Shown here one piece after another: positions 54,950 to 64,000 of a stretch of 64,000 bases of DNA. Within the stretch, counting starts at the first letter, position 1. Every line of letters starts with the position of its first letter. A program made the position numbers and the translations under genes. The stretch covers positions 1 to 64,000 of the forward strand of contig NZ_FMBK01000014.1 of assembly GCF_900095025.1 (NCBI RefSeq), in the 5' to 3' direction. Under the pieces are notes generated by a model that worked only from the letters and a program-made list of their open reading frames with translations, had not been told where the DNA came from and searched no databases. Origin of the DNA: Acinetobacter albensis. GTDB lineage: Bacteria > Pseudomonadota > Gammaproteobacteria > Pseudomonadales > Moraxellaceae.

Positions 54950-55723
54950 TTGAAAAAATATTTAATCAGTATTGAAAATAACGAAAGTCAAAGACTTAAA
55001 GTTTTTTTTGATCAGCAAATTTTTAATTCATCCAGAAATGAATTTAAGAAATTTGGTGTAAAAGGTATTGATTTAACCGTCAAAGAATACTTTGAATTGG
55101 CTGTTGCAGGACATGCCAAAGCACTTACTCCAGGCGAACTTGGCTGTACTTTATCTCACCTTGAAGCTCTGAAAGATTTTTTAAAGACAACGGATAAATA
55201 TGCCATCATCTTTGAAGATGATGCTCTACAGGATGGAGACTTTTCTTTCGATGATATTGAAAATAATCTAGAGCATCTTGGTTTAGAAAATTGTTTCTTT
55301 TTTAGTTTGGGTGGAATTCAATTAGTGCATAGCCAAAAGGTTAAGGGAACTTTTTATTCTAAACCTATGTTGGAACGCAATATTTTAAAAGTGCACCCTT
55401 ATTATTATCATAAATTTGTCTCTGCATATGCCTATATTGTAGATCGAAAAATGGCAGAACTCTTATTACGTTATCATTCAACGCCACAAGTTTTTGATCA
55501 TTGGGCTGGAGTGGCTTGTTTGGAACCAAATATTAATCTTTATGCTACATATCTCTTTGACCATCCCCCTGTGAACCCTACTGAAACAGCCAGTTATTTA
55601 GAAATGGAAAGAATTCAAAATTTGAGAGTTCTTAATCAAAATCATGATCCGCATAAATTTTATCAACCGCTTTTAAAGCTACTGGTTAAATTATCTTTAA
55701 AAAACTATCGCGTGAAATCCTAA
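54950..55723 (+). CDS. GT25-family LPS glycosyltransferase, copy 2
   Basis: 257 residues. Start is TTG at 54950 (MKKYLISIENNESQRLKVFF); no better in-frame start exists because stops lie just upstream. Shares AVAGHAKALTPGELGCTLSHLEALKDFL and the EDDA motif in AIIFEDDALQ with copy 1, then YAYIVDRKMAELLL. Middle and C-terminal parts differ strongly, so specificities probably differ. 22 bases after copy 1, 33 before rmlB. Confidence 0.85.
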   Translation: MKKYLISIENNESQRLKVFFDQQIFNSSRNEFKKFGVKGIDLTVKEYFELAVAGHAKALTPGELGCTLSHLEALKDFLKTTDKYAIIFEDDALQDGDFSFDDIENNLEHLGLENCFFFSLGGIQLVHSQKVKGTFYSKPMLERNILKVHPYYYHKFVSAYAYIVDRKMAELLLRYHSTPQVFDHWAGVACLEPNINLYATYLFDHPPVNPTETASYLEMERIQNLRVLNQNHDPHKFYQPLLKLLVKLSLKNYRVKS

Positions 55724-55756
55724 GATCTCATTATAAAAACTCTGAATTGGTGTTGT

Positions 55757-56830
55757 ATGAAATATTTAATCACAGGTGGTGCGGGCTTTATTGGTTCGGC
55801 CGTAATTCGTCATATTATTCACAATACTAATCATGAAGTATTAAATGTAGATAAACTTACCTATGCAGGGAATTTAGAGTCTCTTATTTCAGTATCTGAA
55901 AATCCACGTTACCAGTTTAGTCAAACTGATATTTGTGATCGTTCAGCGCTAGATCAAATATTTAATGAATTTCAGCCAGATGCAGTAATGCATTTAGCTG
56001 CTGAGTCTCATGTAGATCGTTCGATCGATGGTCCAGCAGCCTTTATTCAAACTAATATTGTGGGAACTTATACACTTTTAGAAGCAACCCGAAAATATTG
56101 GTTAGCTTTAGATGAACATAAAAAGCAAAGTTTCCGCTTTCATCATATCTCTACCGATGAAGTTTATGGCGATTTGGAAGGAACCACTGATTTATTTACC
56201 GAAAAAACTTCCTATGAACCAAGTTCACCTTATTCTGCAAGCAAAGCCAGTTCAGACCATCTGGTTCGGGCTTGGAATAGAACCTATGGTCTACCAACGA
56301 TTGTGACCAACTGTTCGAATAATTATGGACCTTATCATTTTCCAGAAAAACTGATTCCTTTGGTGATTTTGAATGCCCTAGAAGGTAAAGCCTTACCTAT
56401 TTATGGCAATGGCCAACAAGTGCGTGATTGGTTATTCGTAGAAGATCATGCTCGTGCCCTTTATAAGGTTGTGTCTGAGGGCTTGGTTGGGGAAACGTAT
56501 AATATTGGCGGACATAATGAAAAAGCCAATATTGAAGTTGTCCAATATATTTGTGAATTACTCGAAGAATTAATTCCAATTAAGCCAGAAGGTATAGCGA
56601 AATACGAAGATTTAATTACGTACGTAAAAGATCGTCCAGGGCATGATGTTCGTTATGCAATTGATGCGAGTAAAATAAAGAATGAACTTGGATGGGTGCC
56701 ACAAGAATCTTTTGAAACAGGGTTAAGAAAAACGGTAAATTGGTACTTGAATAACTCTGAATGGGTTGCACATGTACAGAGCGGTGAATACCAAATATGG
56801 GTGAACAAGCAATATCAGGTACAATTATGA
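55757..56830 (+). CDS. rmlB: dTDP-glucose 4,6-dehydratase RmlB
   Basis: 357 residues, extended SDR. NAD loop [39 protein letters not shown], the STDEVYGDL region, the YxxxK active site in [12 protein letters not shown], and [15 protein letters not shown]. It makes dTDP-4-keto-6-deoxyglucose from dTDP-glucose, the second step of dTDP-L-rhamnose synthesis. Its TGA overlaps the rmlD ATG by four bases (ATGA). Confidence 0.97.
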   Translation: MKYLITGGAGFIGSAVIRHIIHNTNHEVLNVDKLTYAGNLESLISVSENPRYQFSQTDICDRSALDQIFNEFQPDAVMHLAAESHVDRSIDGPAAFIQTNIVGTYTLLEATRKYWLALDEHKKQSFRFHHISTDEVYGDLEGTTDLFTEKTSYEPSSPYSASKASSDHLVRAWNRTYGLPTIVTNCSNNYGPYHFPEKLIPLVILNALEGKALPIYGNGQQVRDWLFVEDHARALYKVVSEGLVGETYNIGGHNEKANIEVVQYICELLEELIPIKPEGIAKYEDLITYVKDRPGHDVRYAIDASKIKNELGWVPQESFETGLRKTVNWYLNNSEWVAHVQSGEYQIWVNKQYQVQL

Positions 56831-57720
56831 GAATCTTGTTGCTTGGGAAAAATGGCCAAGTGGGATGGGAATTGCAACGTTCACTTGCTCCTTTAGGTGA
56901 AGTCATTGCATTGGATCGCCACGGCCATAATGGTTTACAGGGTGATATGTCTAAACCAGAGGCAGTTAAGCAAACTATTTTAAAACTTAAACCAGATATT
57001 GTTGTGAACGCAAGTGGTTATACGGCAGTCGACTTGGCAGAAACTGAACAAGATTTGGCAAAACAGATTAATTTTAATGCAGTACAAAGTATTGCAGAAG
57101 CTTGTATGAAAATAGAGGCTTTGTTGGTTCATTACTCAACAGATTATGTATTTAGTGGGCAAGGAAATTCCGCTTTTTTAGAGTCAAGTGAAGTTGATCC
57201 CATTAATATGTATGGAAAAACTAAAGCCCAGGGTGAACAGGCTATTGTAAGTTCAGGCTGTAAATATCTTATTTTTAGAACTTCATGGGTGTACGCAGTA
57301 AAAGGGAAAAACTTCTTGAAAACTATGCTGAATTTAGCTCAGCAACGTGAAGAGTTATCAATTATTAATGATCAGATTGGAGCACCGACTTCAGCTGAAT
57401 TAATTGCAGATGTTACAGCTCAAGCAATTCGTGAAGTAACAAATGAAAACTCTAAAATCGGTATTTATCATTTGGTTGCAGGTGGAGAAACTTCTTGGTT
57501 TGATTATGCAAACTATGTGTTTGAACAAGCTAAATTGGCAGGTGTTGAACTTAGGATCAAAAAAGTAAGTCCAATCCCTACAACGGCTTACCCAACACCA
57601 GCAAAAAGACCATATAATTCAAGACTAAATAACCAAAAACTTCAAAGCACTTTCCAGTTAATCTTACCAGAATGGAAATTAGGTGTACAAAGAACATTAA
57701 CGGAGTTATTGAACAAATGA
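56827..57720 (+). CDS. rmlD: dTDP-4-dehydrorhamnose reductase RmlD
   Basis: 297 residues. [20 protein letters not shown] is the family start, chosen because it gives the ATGA overlap with rml[27 protein letters not shown] with YxxxK, and [19 protein letters not shown] follow. NAD(P)H-dependent reduction gives dTDP-L-rhamnose. Stop overlaps the rmlA ATG by four bases. Confidence 0.95.
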   Translation: MRILLLGKNGQVGWELQRSLAPLGEVIALDRHGHNGLQGDMSKPEAVKQTILKLKPDIVVNASGYTAVDLAETEQDLAKQINFNAVQSIAEACMKIEALLVHYSTDYVFSGQGNSAFLESSEVDPINMYGKTKAQGEQAIVSSGCKYLIFRTSWVYAVKGKNFLKTMLNLAQQREELSIINDQIGAPTSAELIADVTAQAIREVTNENSKIGIYHLVAGGETSWFDYANYVFEQAKLAGVELRIKKVSPIPTTAYPTPAKRPYNSRLNNQKLQSTFQLILPEWKLGVQRTLTELLNK

Positions 57721-58601
57721 GTTTAAACCGTAAAGGTATTATTTTAGCAGGCGGTTCAGGTACACGTTTACATCCCATTACCAAAGGGGTTTCAAAACAA
57801 TTACTACCTATTTATGATAAGCCCATGATTTATTATCCGCTTTCTGTGCTCATGTTAGCGGGTATTCGTGAAGTACTCATTATTTCTACCCCAGAAGATT
57901 TACCAAATTTTGAGAAATTATTAGGCGATGGCTCACAATTTGGGATCGAACTGAGTTATAAAATACAACCTTCTCCAGATGGTTTAGCTCAGGCATTTCT
58001 TATTGGTGAAGAATTTATTGGTCACAGCTCAGTCTGTCTTATTTTGGGTGACAATATTTATTATGGTCAAAGTTTTGGTAAACAATTAGAAGCTGCAAAT
58101 AGTTGTGAGCATGGTGCTACAGTATTTGGCTATCACGTAACAGATCCTGAGCGTTTTGGTGTTGTTGAATTTGATTTAGCAGGAAAAGTGCTGAGTATTG
58201 AAGAAAAACCAACTCAACCAAAATCACAATACGCAGTGACAGGACTTTATTTCTATGATAACCGAGTGATTGAATTTGCGAAACAAGTGAAGCCTTCTGC
58301 ACGCGGTGAACTTGAAATTACAGATATTAATAATGCGTATCTGAAAGATGCTTCATTAAACGTGGAGTTATTGGGCCGTGGTTTTGCATGGCTAGATACG
58401 GGAACTCATGAGTCATTATTAGAAGCAGGTCAGTTTGTCTATACGATTGAAAAAAGACAATCTTTAAAAGTTGCATGTTTAGAAGAAATTGGTTTTCACC
58501 AAGGTTGGATTTCTAAAGAGCAACTTACTGAAAGTGCTGAATCGTTAAAGAAAACTGAATATGGAGAATATCTCTACAAATTATTGGAAGAAGCAAAGTG
58601 A
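57717..58601 (+). CDS. rmlA: Glucose-1-phosphate thymidylyltransferase RmlA
   Basis: 294 residues. The nucleotidyltransferase signature [16 protein letters not shown] is at the N-terminus, followed by [32 protein letters not shown] and the [16 protein letters not shown] product-binding segment. It couples glucose-1-phosphate to dTTP, the first step of the rhamnose pathway. The start MSLNRKGII overlaps the rmlD stop (ATGA). Confidence 0.97.
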   Translation: MSLNRKGIILAGGSGTRLHPITKGVSKQLLPIYDKPMIYYPLSVLMLAGIREVLIISTPEDLPNFEKLLGDGSQFGIELSYKIQPSPDGLAQAFLIGEEFIGHSSVCLILGDNIYYGQSFGKQLEAANSCEHGATVFGYHVTDPERFGVVEFDLAGKVLSIEEKPTQPKSQYAVTGLYFYDNRVIEFAKQVKPSARGELEITDINNAYLKDASLNVELLGRGFAWLDTGTHESLLEAGQFVYTIEKRQSLKVACLEEIGFHQGWISKEQLTESAESLKKTEYGEYLYKLLEEAK

Positions 58602-59167
58602 AAGTGGAAACGACCAAAATTGAAGGGTTAGTAATTCTTCATCCAAGTGTATTTGGAGATGATCGTGGTTGGTTTATGGAAAGTTTTAATCAACAATATT
58701 TCGAGCAAGTATTAACTGAACTCAATTTACCAATCCCTACTTTTGTACAAGATAATCATTCATTATCCCAAAAAGGGGTTTTACGTGGGTTGCATTTTCA
58801 AACAGCACCCTCTGCACAAGGAAAACTTGTACGTGTAGTTCAAGGAAAAGTTTGGGATGTAGCTGTTGATATTCGTCCTGATTCTAAAACTTACGGTCAA
58901 TGGGTTGGGGTTGAATTAAGTGCTGAAAATAAAACTATGTTCTGGATTCCAGAAGGTTTTGCACATGGTTTTATTGCACTGGAAGATAATACTCAATTCC
59001 TTTATAAAACAACCAACTATTATAATAAAGAAAGTGAAGGTGCAATTATTTGGAACGATCCCACACTTGCGATTGATTGGCCACTGCAGCAAGTAACTGA
59101 AGTATTAATTAGTGAAAAAGATCGAGGAGCGCTCAATTTTCAACACTTATTGCAAGTTGAGCTTTAA
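58598..59167 (+). CDS. rmlC: dTDP-4-dehydrorhamnose 3,5-epimerase RmlC
   Basis: 189 residues, cupin fold. [25 protein letters not shown] with the catalytic-His region, [26 protein letters not shown], and [23 protein letters not shown] with the active Tyr. It epimerises C3 and C5 before RmlD acts. GTG start overlapping the rmlA TGA (GTGA), completing rmlB-D-A-C. Confidence 0.96.
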   Translation: MKVETTKIEGLVILHPSVFGDDRGWFMESFNQQYFEQVLTELNLPIPTFVQDNHSLSQKGVLRGLHFQTAPSAQGKLVRVVQGKVWDVAVDIRPDSKTYGQWVGVELSAENKTMFWIPEGFAHGFIALEDNTQFLYKTTNYYNKESEGAIIWNDPTLAIDWPLQQVTEVLISEKDRGALNFQHLLQVEL

Positions 59168-59182
59168 GGACACTACAATTAG

Positions 59183-60157
59183 ATGGCAAATGTTTTGAAG
59201 TCTTGGGAAACAAAAATTGTTAAACAGATATTCAATCTGTTAAATTATTTTATCAGTATAAAAAGCTTTTTTTTGAAAAATTCAAAATCAAAAAAAAGCT
59301 TTATAATTATGACATTACCTCATACGCTTTATATTGCAAATAGTTTGAAAGTTATTTTAGAAAATAAAGGTTTAAATACTGCTATTGAAATTAAATCAAG
59401 ACGTAAACTTTTTTCGCATGACTTTTATATTGTGATTTGTCCGCAAGAATTTAAATATTTACCACCACCCAAAAAAAGAATTTCTTTACAAATGGAACAA
59501 TGCGTAAGCAATTGGTTTGATGAAAAATATATTGATATTTTGAAGGATTCTATACAGGTATGGGATTATTCAAAACGAAATATTAATTATTTAAAGCAAC
59601 ATCATATTGCTATAGATAAGATATTTTACATACCTGTAAGTGGAATTCATAATTATCGAAATTTTTTGGAACATGAATATGGGCAGCCATTAACTCAACA
59701 GAAAACGACAGATTTTTTATTTTATGGAAATGTAAACTCTCCACGGCGGGAAAAATTATTAGATAGCTTATCAAAACATTTTAGTGTCAAAATTGAAAAT
59801 AATTTATATGGATATGAAATGTTAAATGCTATTTGTAATTCAAAAATTGTTGTGAATATTCATTTTTATGAAGATGCTTTATTAGAGACGACACGAATTT
59901 TCGAGTGCTTATCCTTGGGTGTAAAAATTTTATCAGAATCTAGTACAGACATTGAAGATTATGAATATTTAAATCAATCTAGCCAAATCGCTTTTTTTAA
60001 AATTAGTGATGTTAATGATATGCTGAAACAAGCAGAAATATTATTAAAACAAGTTAATGATAAAGAAGATGATTGTGTAAAACAATCACAGAAAATTTTA
60101 GATAGTAATATCAATTTAGCTTTAAGTAAAATTATTCCGTCTTTTATTGACTCTTAG
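59183..60157 (+). CDS. Glycosyltransferase, possible rhamnosyltransferase
   Basis: 324 residues, GT-B-like with PF13524 features: FLFYGNVNSPRREKLLDSLS at about 185-204, MLNAICNSKIVVNIHFYED and ETTRIFECLSLGVKILSE. N-terminal 40 residues are Lys-rich and poorly conserved. Because it directly follows rmlC by 15 bases, a rhamnosyl donor is a reasonable inference, not shown by sequence. It is the most AT-rich of the cluster genes by eye, as usual for the variable end of surface-sugar loci. Confidence 0.72.
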   Translation: MANVLKSWETKIVKQIFNLLNYFISIKSFFLKNSKSKKSFIIMTLPHTLYIANSLKVILENKGLNTAIEIKSRRKLFSHDFYIVICPQEFKYLPPPKKRISLQMEQCVSNWFDEKYIDILKDSIQVWDYSKRNINYLKQHHIAIDKIFYIPVSGIHNYRNFLEHEYGQPLTQQKTTDFLFYGNVNSPRREKLLDSLSKHFSVKIENNLYGYEMLNAICNSKIVVNIHFYEDALLETTRIFECLSLGVKILSESSTDIEDYEYLNQSSQIAFFKISDVNDMLKQAEILLKQVNDKEDDCVKQSQKILDSNINLALSKIIPSFIDS

Positions 60158-60171
60158 AAAGAGGAGAATTT

Positions 60172-60433
60172 ATTAGAATTTTAGTTTTCTACCATTTTTC
60201 TGATAAGCATGATTTGACATGCTCAATATATTTGACGAAATTAAGTGAGTACATTCATTAACTTTATTATCACATTAGCGCATTGCTCTATAAAAAATTT
60301 GATATTTTCAGCTTCAGCAACATTTAATTTTTTTATTGGGCTTAAGCGATTTTTTTCTAAACGGTTAAAGCAGATTTTTATAAAGAAAAAGTTGCTGAGC
60401 TACAGATCTGTGAGGCTGTATCAATATGATTAG
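60172..60433 (+). pseudogene. Possible decayed glycosyltransferase gene start
   Basis: GAGGAG at 60161-60166 is followed five bases on by ATT (60172) where a start codon should be, and then by 29 codons beginning R-I-L-V-F-Y-H-F-S-D-K, similar in style to the first strand of GT proteins, before a stop at 60259-60261. In the next frame, reading continues from about 60245 to 60433 with FINFIITLAHCSIKNLIFS and a basic helix ending in YRSVRLYQYD. A mutated start plus one frameshift would explain both. The family is a guess; a chance arrangement is possible. Confidence 0.4.
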
Positions 60434-60855
60434 AGAATTGTACATATATTAAAAAAATTATCATTTTTAAAAATATGTTTAATTAACTCATTGAAATATT
60501 TTTATTTAAAGAAGTGAAATCATGTTCAATAATTGCGATAGGATCAGACTTTACTTAATACATAACTTCATTAAATTATTGGCTATGTAATACGTCTATT
60601 TTTTATCTGTATTTCTTTTTTGTACATAAAAATTAAGCCAACAAAAGTAATAATAATGTTATTCACGTACAGCTGTAAAATAAGTTAATTGTTATCAGGT
60701 ATAAATAGGTTTTTTACTAAAATATAATATATTTATAAAACAGTCATACCTAAAATTTTGAATGGGAATACCTAGAGCGAGGTTAAATTCATTATATTAA
60801 ATAGATTAATATTTATACTATTTTTCGATCATGTGAATAAAACTTATTCCTGATT
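60434..60855. other. AT-rich stretch at the right end of the outer-core locus
   Basis: About 420 bases, very AT-rich, no intact gene. Short open stretches near 60500-60590 could be further remains of the decayed gene, but nothing can be recognised. No repeat or terminator is clear. Confidence 0.45.
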
Positions 60856-61731
60856 TTAACGGTAGACATTGATATTGCCATAACAATTACGAAACCGTTT
60901 ATATCCCCATAAATATTGTTCAGGTGCAAGATTAATCATTTTTTCCAACTCCTTATTTAAACTATTTACAGAGGTTTGTAGATCTCTAGAAAGAATATCA
61001 GAGGAGAGTGGTCTGCAATGGACATTAAATCCAGAAGTGTGATTACGAATACAACTGAGTCCAATGATATTGCATTGGGTTTTACTGGCTAATTTTGAAA
61101 CCAGTGTGGTTGATAATGTATTTTGATCAAAAAAATGAGAATAAATACCGCCCGATTCTTTCGGTAGATGATCGGGTAGTATTACAGTCAAGCCGCCTTG
61201 TTTAAGGTGCTTAAATATTGAACGTACACCATTTTCATCGGTTGGCACGAGGGTCGCATTCAGTCGTTGGCGTGCTTCTAACATAAAGCGATCAAGGCCT
61301 TTGTTTTTATTCGGTTTATACATGATCATCGGAGAGGCATACTGATTAAGCCATGCATTTAAAAGCTCCCAACAGCCAAAATGCGCAATTACCACAATTA
61401 CACCTTTTTTATTAGCCAGAGCTTCAGTAAAGTACTGTTCGCCATAAATATTTTTGAACAAAGCTAGATTATATTCAGCTGGCATACCCCAACATTTAAT
61501 CGACTCAATATAAGTCATACACTGGCTTTTTAAGCTGTTTTTGATCAATATTTTATATTGCTCAGCGTTTAAATCAGGATAAGCCAATTGCACATTTATA
61601 CGTGTAGTGCGTTTTATAGAGGATTCAAAGCTATTGAGTAAAAGAGCAAACCAAGAAGCAATAAGCTGTAACAGAGAAAGAGGAAGTAATGCGACTAGCT
61701 TTAATAAAAAATACATAACAGCGCAACTCAT
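60856..61731 (-). CDS. Lipid A acyltransferase family protein (LpxL/HtrB type)
   Basis: 291 residues. N-terminal hydrophobic helix (about residues 5-32), NVQLAYPDL, then the catalytic H-x4-E in IAHFGCWELLN at about 115-125, TLVPTDENGVRSIFKHLKQG, and an ending with PEQYLWGYKRFRNCYG (the W-x-K-R signature of the family). Members transfer acyl chains from acyl-ACP to lipid A precursors at the inner membrane. Which position it acylates is unknown. Reverse strand to the OC genes. An ATG five codons in is an alternative start; neither has a clear ribosome-binding site. Confidence 0.85.
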   Translation of the reverse strand: MSCAVMYFLLKLVALLPLSLLQLIASWFALLLNSFESSIKRTTRINVQLAYPDLNAEQYKILIKNSLKSQCMTYIESIKCWGMPAEYNLALFKNIYGEQYFTEALANKKGVIVVIAHFGCWELLNAWLNQYASPMIMYKPNKNKGLDRFMLEARQRLNATLVPTDENGVRSIFKHLKQGGLTVILPDHLPKESGGIYSHFFDQNTLSTTLVSKLASKTQCNIIGLSCIRNHTSGFNVHCRPLSSDILSRDLQTSVNSLNKELEKMINLAPEQYLWGYKRFRNCYGNINVYR

Positions 61732-61908
61732 TTATATTGAATATCATTATAAAAAGAATAATTCTGGAAAGAGTTTTGTCGCATGAATGCGGCTGCACCA
61801 TTTCTAAAGCATAAAAAATGGGGTTAAAAGTCTTGAGAACAAAATAGAGAAATAAAGTATAACCATTAGGCAATAAGATCAGGTTAACCTAATGGTATAG
61901 AGAAAATG

Positions 61909-62130
61909 TTATTTAGCTTTATCAGCATTACCTTTTAAAACCATATAAATCAAACTAACGAAAATAATTAAGGCGCCACCTAAACTACTGACACAAAAGT
62001 ATAAAATTCGTTGATTAGTGTCTATATTAAATAAACCATTGGCTAGAATGTAACGCATAAATAACCACTGAGCGATAGCGAATATCATTAATACAAATGC
62101 ACGACGACGAACAGCAGGACGCATAGCCAT
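61909..62130 (-). CDS. Small two-helix membrane protein
   Basis: 73 residues from MAMRPAVRRRAFVLMI. Two membrane helices: about 11-28 (AFVLMIFAIAQWLFMRYI) and 43-66 (LYFCVSSLGGALIIFVSLIYMVL), a basic N-terminus and a Lys-rich tail. I do not recognise a family. An in-frame ATG at 62217 lies inside the aspS terminator hairpin and is rejected as a start. Just downstream of aspS on the same strand, separated by that terminator. Confidence 0.7.
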   Translation of the reverse strand: MAMRPAVRRRAFVLMIFAIAQWLFMRYILANGLFNIDTNQRILYFCVSSLGGALIIFVSLIYMVLKGNADKAK

Positions 62131-62201
62131 AAGGTTTAGCTCACACCAAAGGAGAAAATAAGACGCTATTATGCCACTCTCGCTGTTCGATCTCAACGCA
62201 A

Positions 62202-62232
62202 TAAAAAAACCCCGCATTTTGCGAGGTTTTTT
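62202..62232 (-). terminator. Terminator after aspS
   Basis: AAAAAAACCCCGC-ATTT-TGCGAGGTTTTTTT, just past the aspS stop, with T runs on both strands. Confidence 0.85.
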
Positions 62233-62250
62233 TAATAAAAGAATACGTTA

Positions 62251-64000
62251 TTATTTAGTGTCTTCTGCTTTTGGTTTTTCACGTAAGCGAATACCTAAAT
62301 CACGTAATTGATTTGCTTCAACTGGCGCAGGCGCTTGAGTTAAAGGGCATTCCGCAGTTTTAGTTTTAGGGAATGCAATCACATCACGAATTGAAGATGC
62401 ACCGGTCATAAGCATTACAAGGCGGTCAAGACCAAATGCCAAACCACCGTGTGGAGGCGCACCAAATTTAAGTGCGTTTAATAAGAAGCTGAATTTTTCT
62501 TCTGCTTCTTCTTCATTGATGCCAAGTGCTTCAAAAATTGCTTTTTGCATTTCAAGATTATGAATACGTAAAGAACCACCACCAACTTCAGTACCGTTCA
62601 ATACCATGTCATAAGCTACAGATAAAGCTGCGCCTGGATTGCTCTTTACTTCATCAACACTTGATTTAGGAAGCGTGAATGGGTGATGTACAGAAGTCCA
62701 TTTGCCATCATCTGTTTCTTCAAACATTGGGAAATCAACAACCCAAAGTGGCGCCCACTCACATGTTGCAAGCTTCATGTCGTGACCGACTTTAATACGT
62801 AAAGCACCCATTGCATCGTTTACGATTTTCGCTTTGTCTGCACCAAAGAACACGATGTCGCCATTTTCAGCGCCAACACGTTTTAATAGATCGAGTACGA
62901 TTGGCTCGATGAATTTAACGATTGGCGATTGTAAGCCTTCGATACCTTTTTCAAGTTCGTTAACTTTAATATAAGCCAAGCCTTTCGCACCGTAAATGCC
63001 CACGAATTTAGTGTATTCGTCAATTTGACTACGTGGAAGTGAGCCTGCGCCTGGTACGCGAAGTGCAACGATACGACCTTTAGGATCTTTAGCAGGGCCT
63101 GCGAATACTTTGAACTCAACGTCTTGCATCATGTCTGCAACGTCTACAAGTTTCAAAGGAATACGCATGTCTGGTTTGTCAGATGCATAGTCACGCATTG
63201 CATCGTTATATGTCATACGTGGAAATTTATCGAAATTCACGTTTAGAAGTTCTTTGAACATCTTAACGGTTAATGTTTCCATTAAATCCATGATGTCATC
63301 GTCACTCATGAACGATGTTTCAACGTCGATTTGGGTGAATTCAGGCTGACGATCAGCACGCAAGTCTTCATCACGGAAACATTTAGCAATTTGATAGTAA
63401 CGATCGATCCCGCCCACCATCAACAACTGTTTAAACAATTGTGGTGATTGTGGAAGGGCATAGAAACTACCGTTAGAAACACGGCTTGGCACTAAATAAT
63501 CACGTGCACCTTCAGGCGTTGCACGAGTCAAAATAGGCGTTTCAACATCTAAGAAACCATTGTCTTCGAAGTAGTTGCGAATCAGGTTGGTCAGTTTAGA
63601 GCGGAAACGTAAACGATCTAACATTTCTGGACGACGAATGTCCAAGAAACGGTATTTCAAACGAATTTCTTCTGAAATATTGGTATTTTCGTCATTCAAT
63701 GGGAATGGCGGAGTTTCAGAAGCAGCCAAAACTTCAATGTCTTTGCCCAATACTTCAATTTGACCACTGACGATATTTGCGTTTTCAGTACCTTCGTAAC
63801 GACGACGTACGCGGCCTGTAATTTTTAATACGAATTCTGAACGTGCTTTGTCTGCAGTTGCAAAAGCTTCTGGGGTATCTGGGTCGATAACCACTTGAAC
63901 AACACCATCACGGTCACGCATGTCAAGGAAGATGACACCACCGTGGTCACGGCGACGATGTACCCAACCGCATAATGTAACGGTTTGGTCAATTTGAGCT
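62251..64000 (-). CDS. aspS: Aspartate--tRNA ligase AspRS (5' end outside window)
   Basis: About 583 residues are present; the frame stays open to base 64000 (the upstream codons read [18 protein letters not shown] before an internal Met), so the gene starts a few codons beyond the window. The OB-fold anticodon domain comes first; class II motifs follow: motif 2 in [20 protein letters not shown] and motif 3 in [14 protein letters not shown], with a bacterial GAD insertion between. It charges tRNA-Asp. This gene is the right border of the OC locus in Acinetobacter. Confidence 0.97.
   Translation of the reverse strand, partial: AQIDQTVTLCGWVHRRRDHGGVIFLDMRDRDGVVQVVIDPDTPEAFATADKARSEFVLKITGRVRRRYEGTENANIVSGQIEVLGKDIEVLAASETPPFPLNDENTNISEEIRLKYRFLDIRRPEMLDRLRFRSKLTNLIRNYFEDNGFLDVETPILTRATPEGARDYLVPSRVSNGSFYALPQSPQLFKQLLMVGGIDRYYQIAKCFRDEDLRADRQPEFTQIDVETSFMSDDDIMDLMETLTVKMFKELLNVNFDKFPRMTYNDAMRDYASDKPDMRIPLKLVDVADMMQDVEFKVFAGPAKDPKGRIVALRVPGAGSLPRSQIDEYTKFVGIYGAKGLAYIKVNELEKGIEGLQSPIVKFIEPIVLDLLKRVGAENGDIVFFGADKAKIVNDAMGALRIKVGHDMKLATCEWAPLWVVDFPMFEETDDGKWTSVHHPFTLPKSSVDEVKSNPGAALSVAYDMVLNGTEVGGGSLRIHNLEMQKAIFEALGINEEEAEEKFSFLLNALKFGAPPHGGLAFGLDRLVMLMTGASSIRDVIAFPKTKTAECPLTQAPAPVEANQLRDLGIRLREKPKAEDTK

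Noticed and set aside
61909..62217. Longer start for the small membrane protein next to aspS
   Set aside because: The extra 29 residues would begin inside the aspS terminator hairpin; the ATG at 62130 gives a sensible basic N-terminus instead.

Overview
The window is chromosomal DNA from a gammaproteobacterium, almost certainly an Acinetobacter (Moraxellaceae). The strongest evidence is the block between ilvE and aspS (about 48.7-61.7 kb), which has the gene content and position of the Acinetobacter lipooligosaccharide outer-core (OC) locus. The cysM-rlmD-relA/gacS neighbourhood, the AT-rich sequence and the individual protein families agree. No insertion sequence, prophage, integrase or CRISPR array was seen. 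Most of the window is ordinary core genome.

Layout. Positions 1-80 are the 3' end of a 5S rRNA gene and its terminator, so an rrn operon lies just upstream. At 0.4-6.9 kb are a large Ig-like-domain lipoprotein, a translationally coupled trio (cytosolic DUF442 protein, exported DUF442 protein, and a 34-residue lipoprotein), an alpha/beta hydrolase, trxC, a yciA-type thioesterase, a DUF4442 protein, yajQ and a rhodanese. At 6.9-18.5 kb are mnmC, yciI, yciB, an rnm-type PHP protein, a bestrophin-family protein, radC, coaBC, cytochrome b562, dusA and two transporters. A 940-base non-coding stretch precedes the three-gene pnt transhydrogenase operon (19.4-22.3 kb). At 22.4-35.2 kb are an SDR, rsfS, an otnI/hyi-dehydrogenase-crotonase cluster, the hybrid kinase gacS, and the cysM-exonuclease-rlmD-relA operon. 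At 35.5-43.1 kb, on the minus strand, are queA, DUF3137, lemA, tgt, yajC, secD and secF. A tRNA-Leu(CAA), an orphan histidine kinase, glnE and ilvE follow.

The OC locus (48.7-60.2 kb) starts with five tightly packed genes with 4-base ATGA overlaps: an ELM1-like protein, a glycosyltransferase, a polysaccharide deacetylase, a GT2 and a GT4. A glycosyl-hydrolase-like propeller gene follows in reverse orientation. The variable end holds two tandem GT25 paralogues, rmlBDAC for dTDP-L-rhamnose, and a last glycosyltransferase. Together they predict a rhamnose-containing outer core. Next come a decayed possible glycosyltransferase start, a lipid A acyltransferase-family gene, a small membrane protein, and aspS running off the window edge.

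No clearly new defence or mobile system is visible. The points most worth a second look are the divergent methyltransferase half of MnmC, the DUF442/DUF442/mini-lipoprotein trio, the composition of the OC locus and the relic at its right end, the terminator between yajC and secD, and the long leader in front of pnt.
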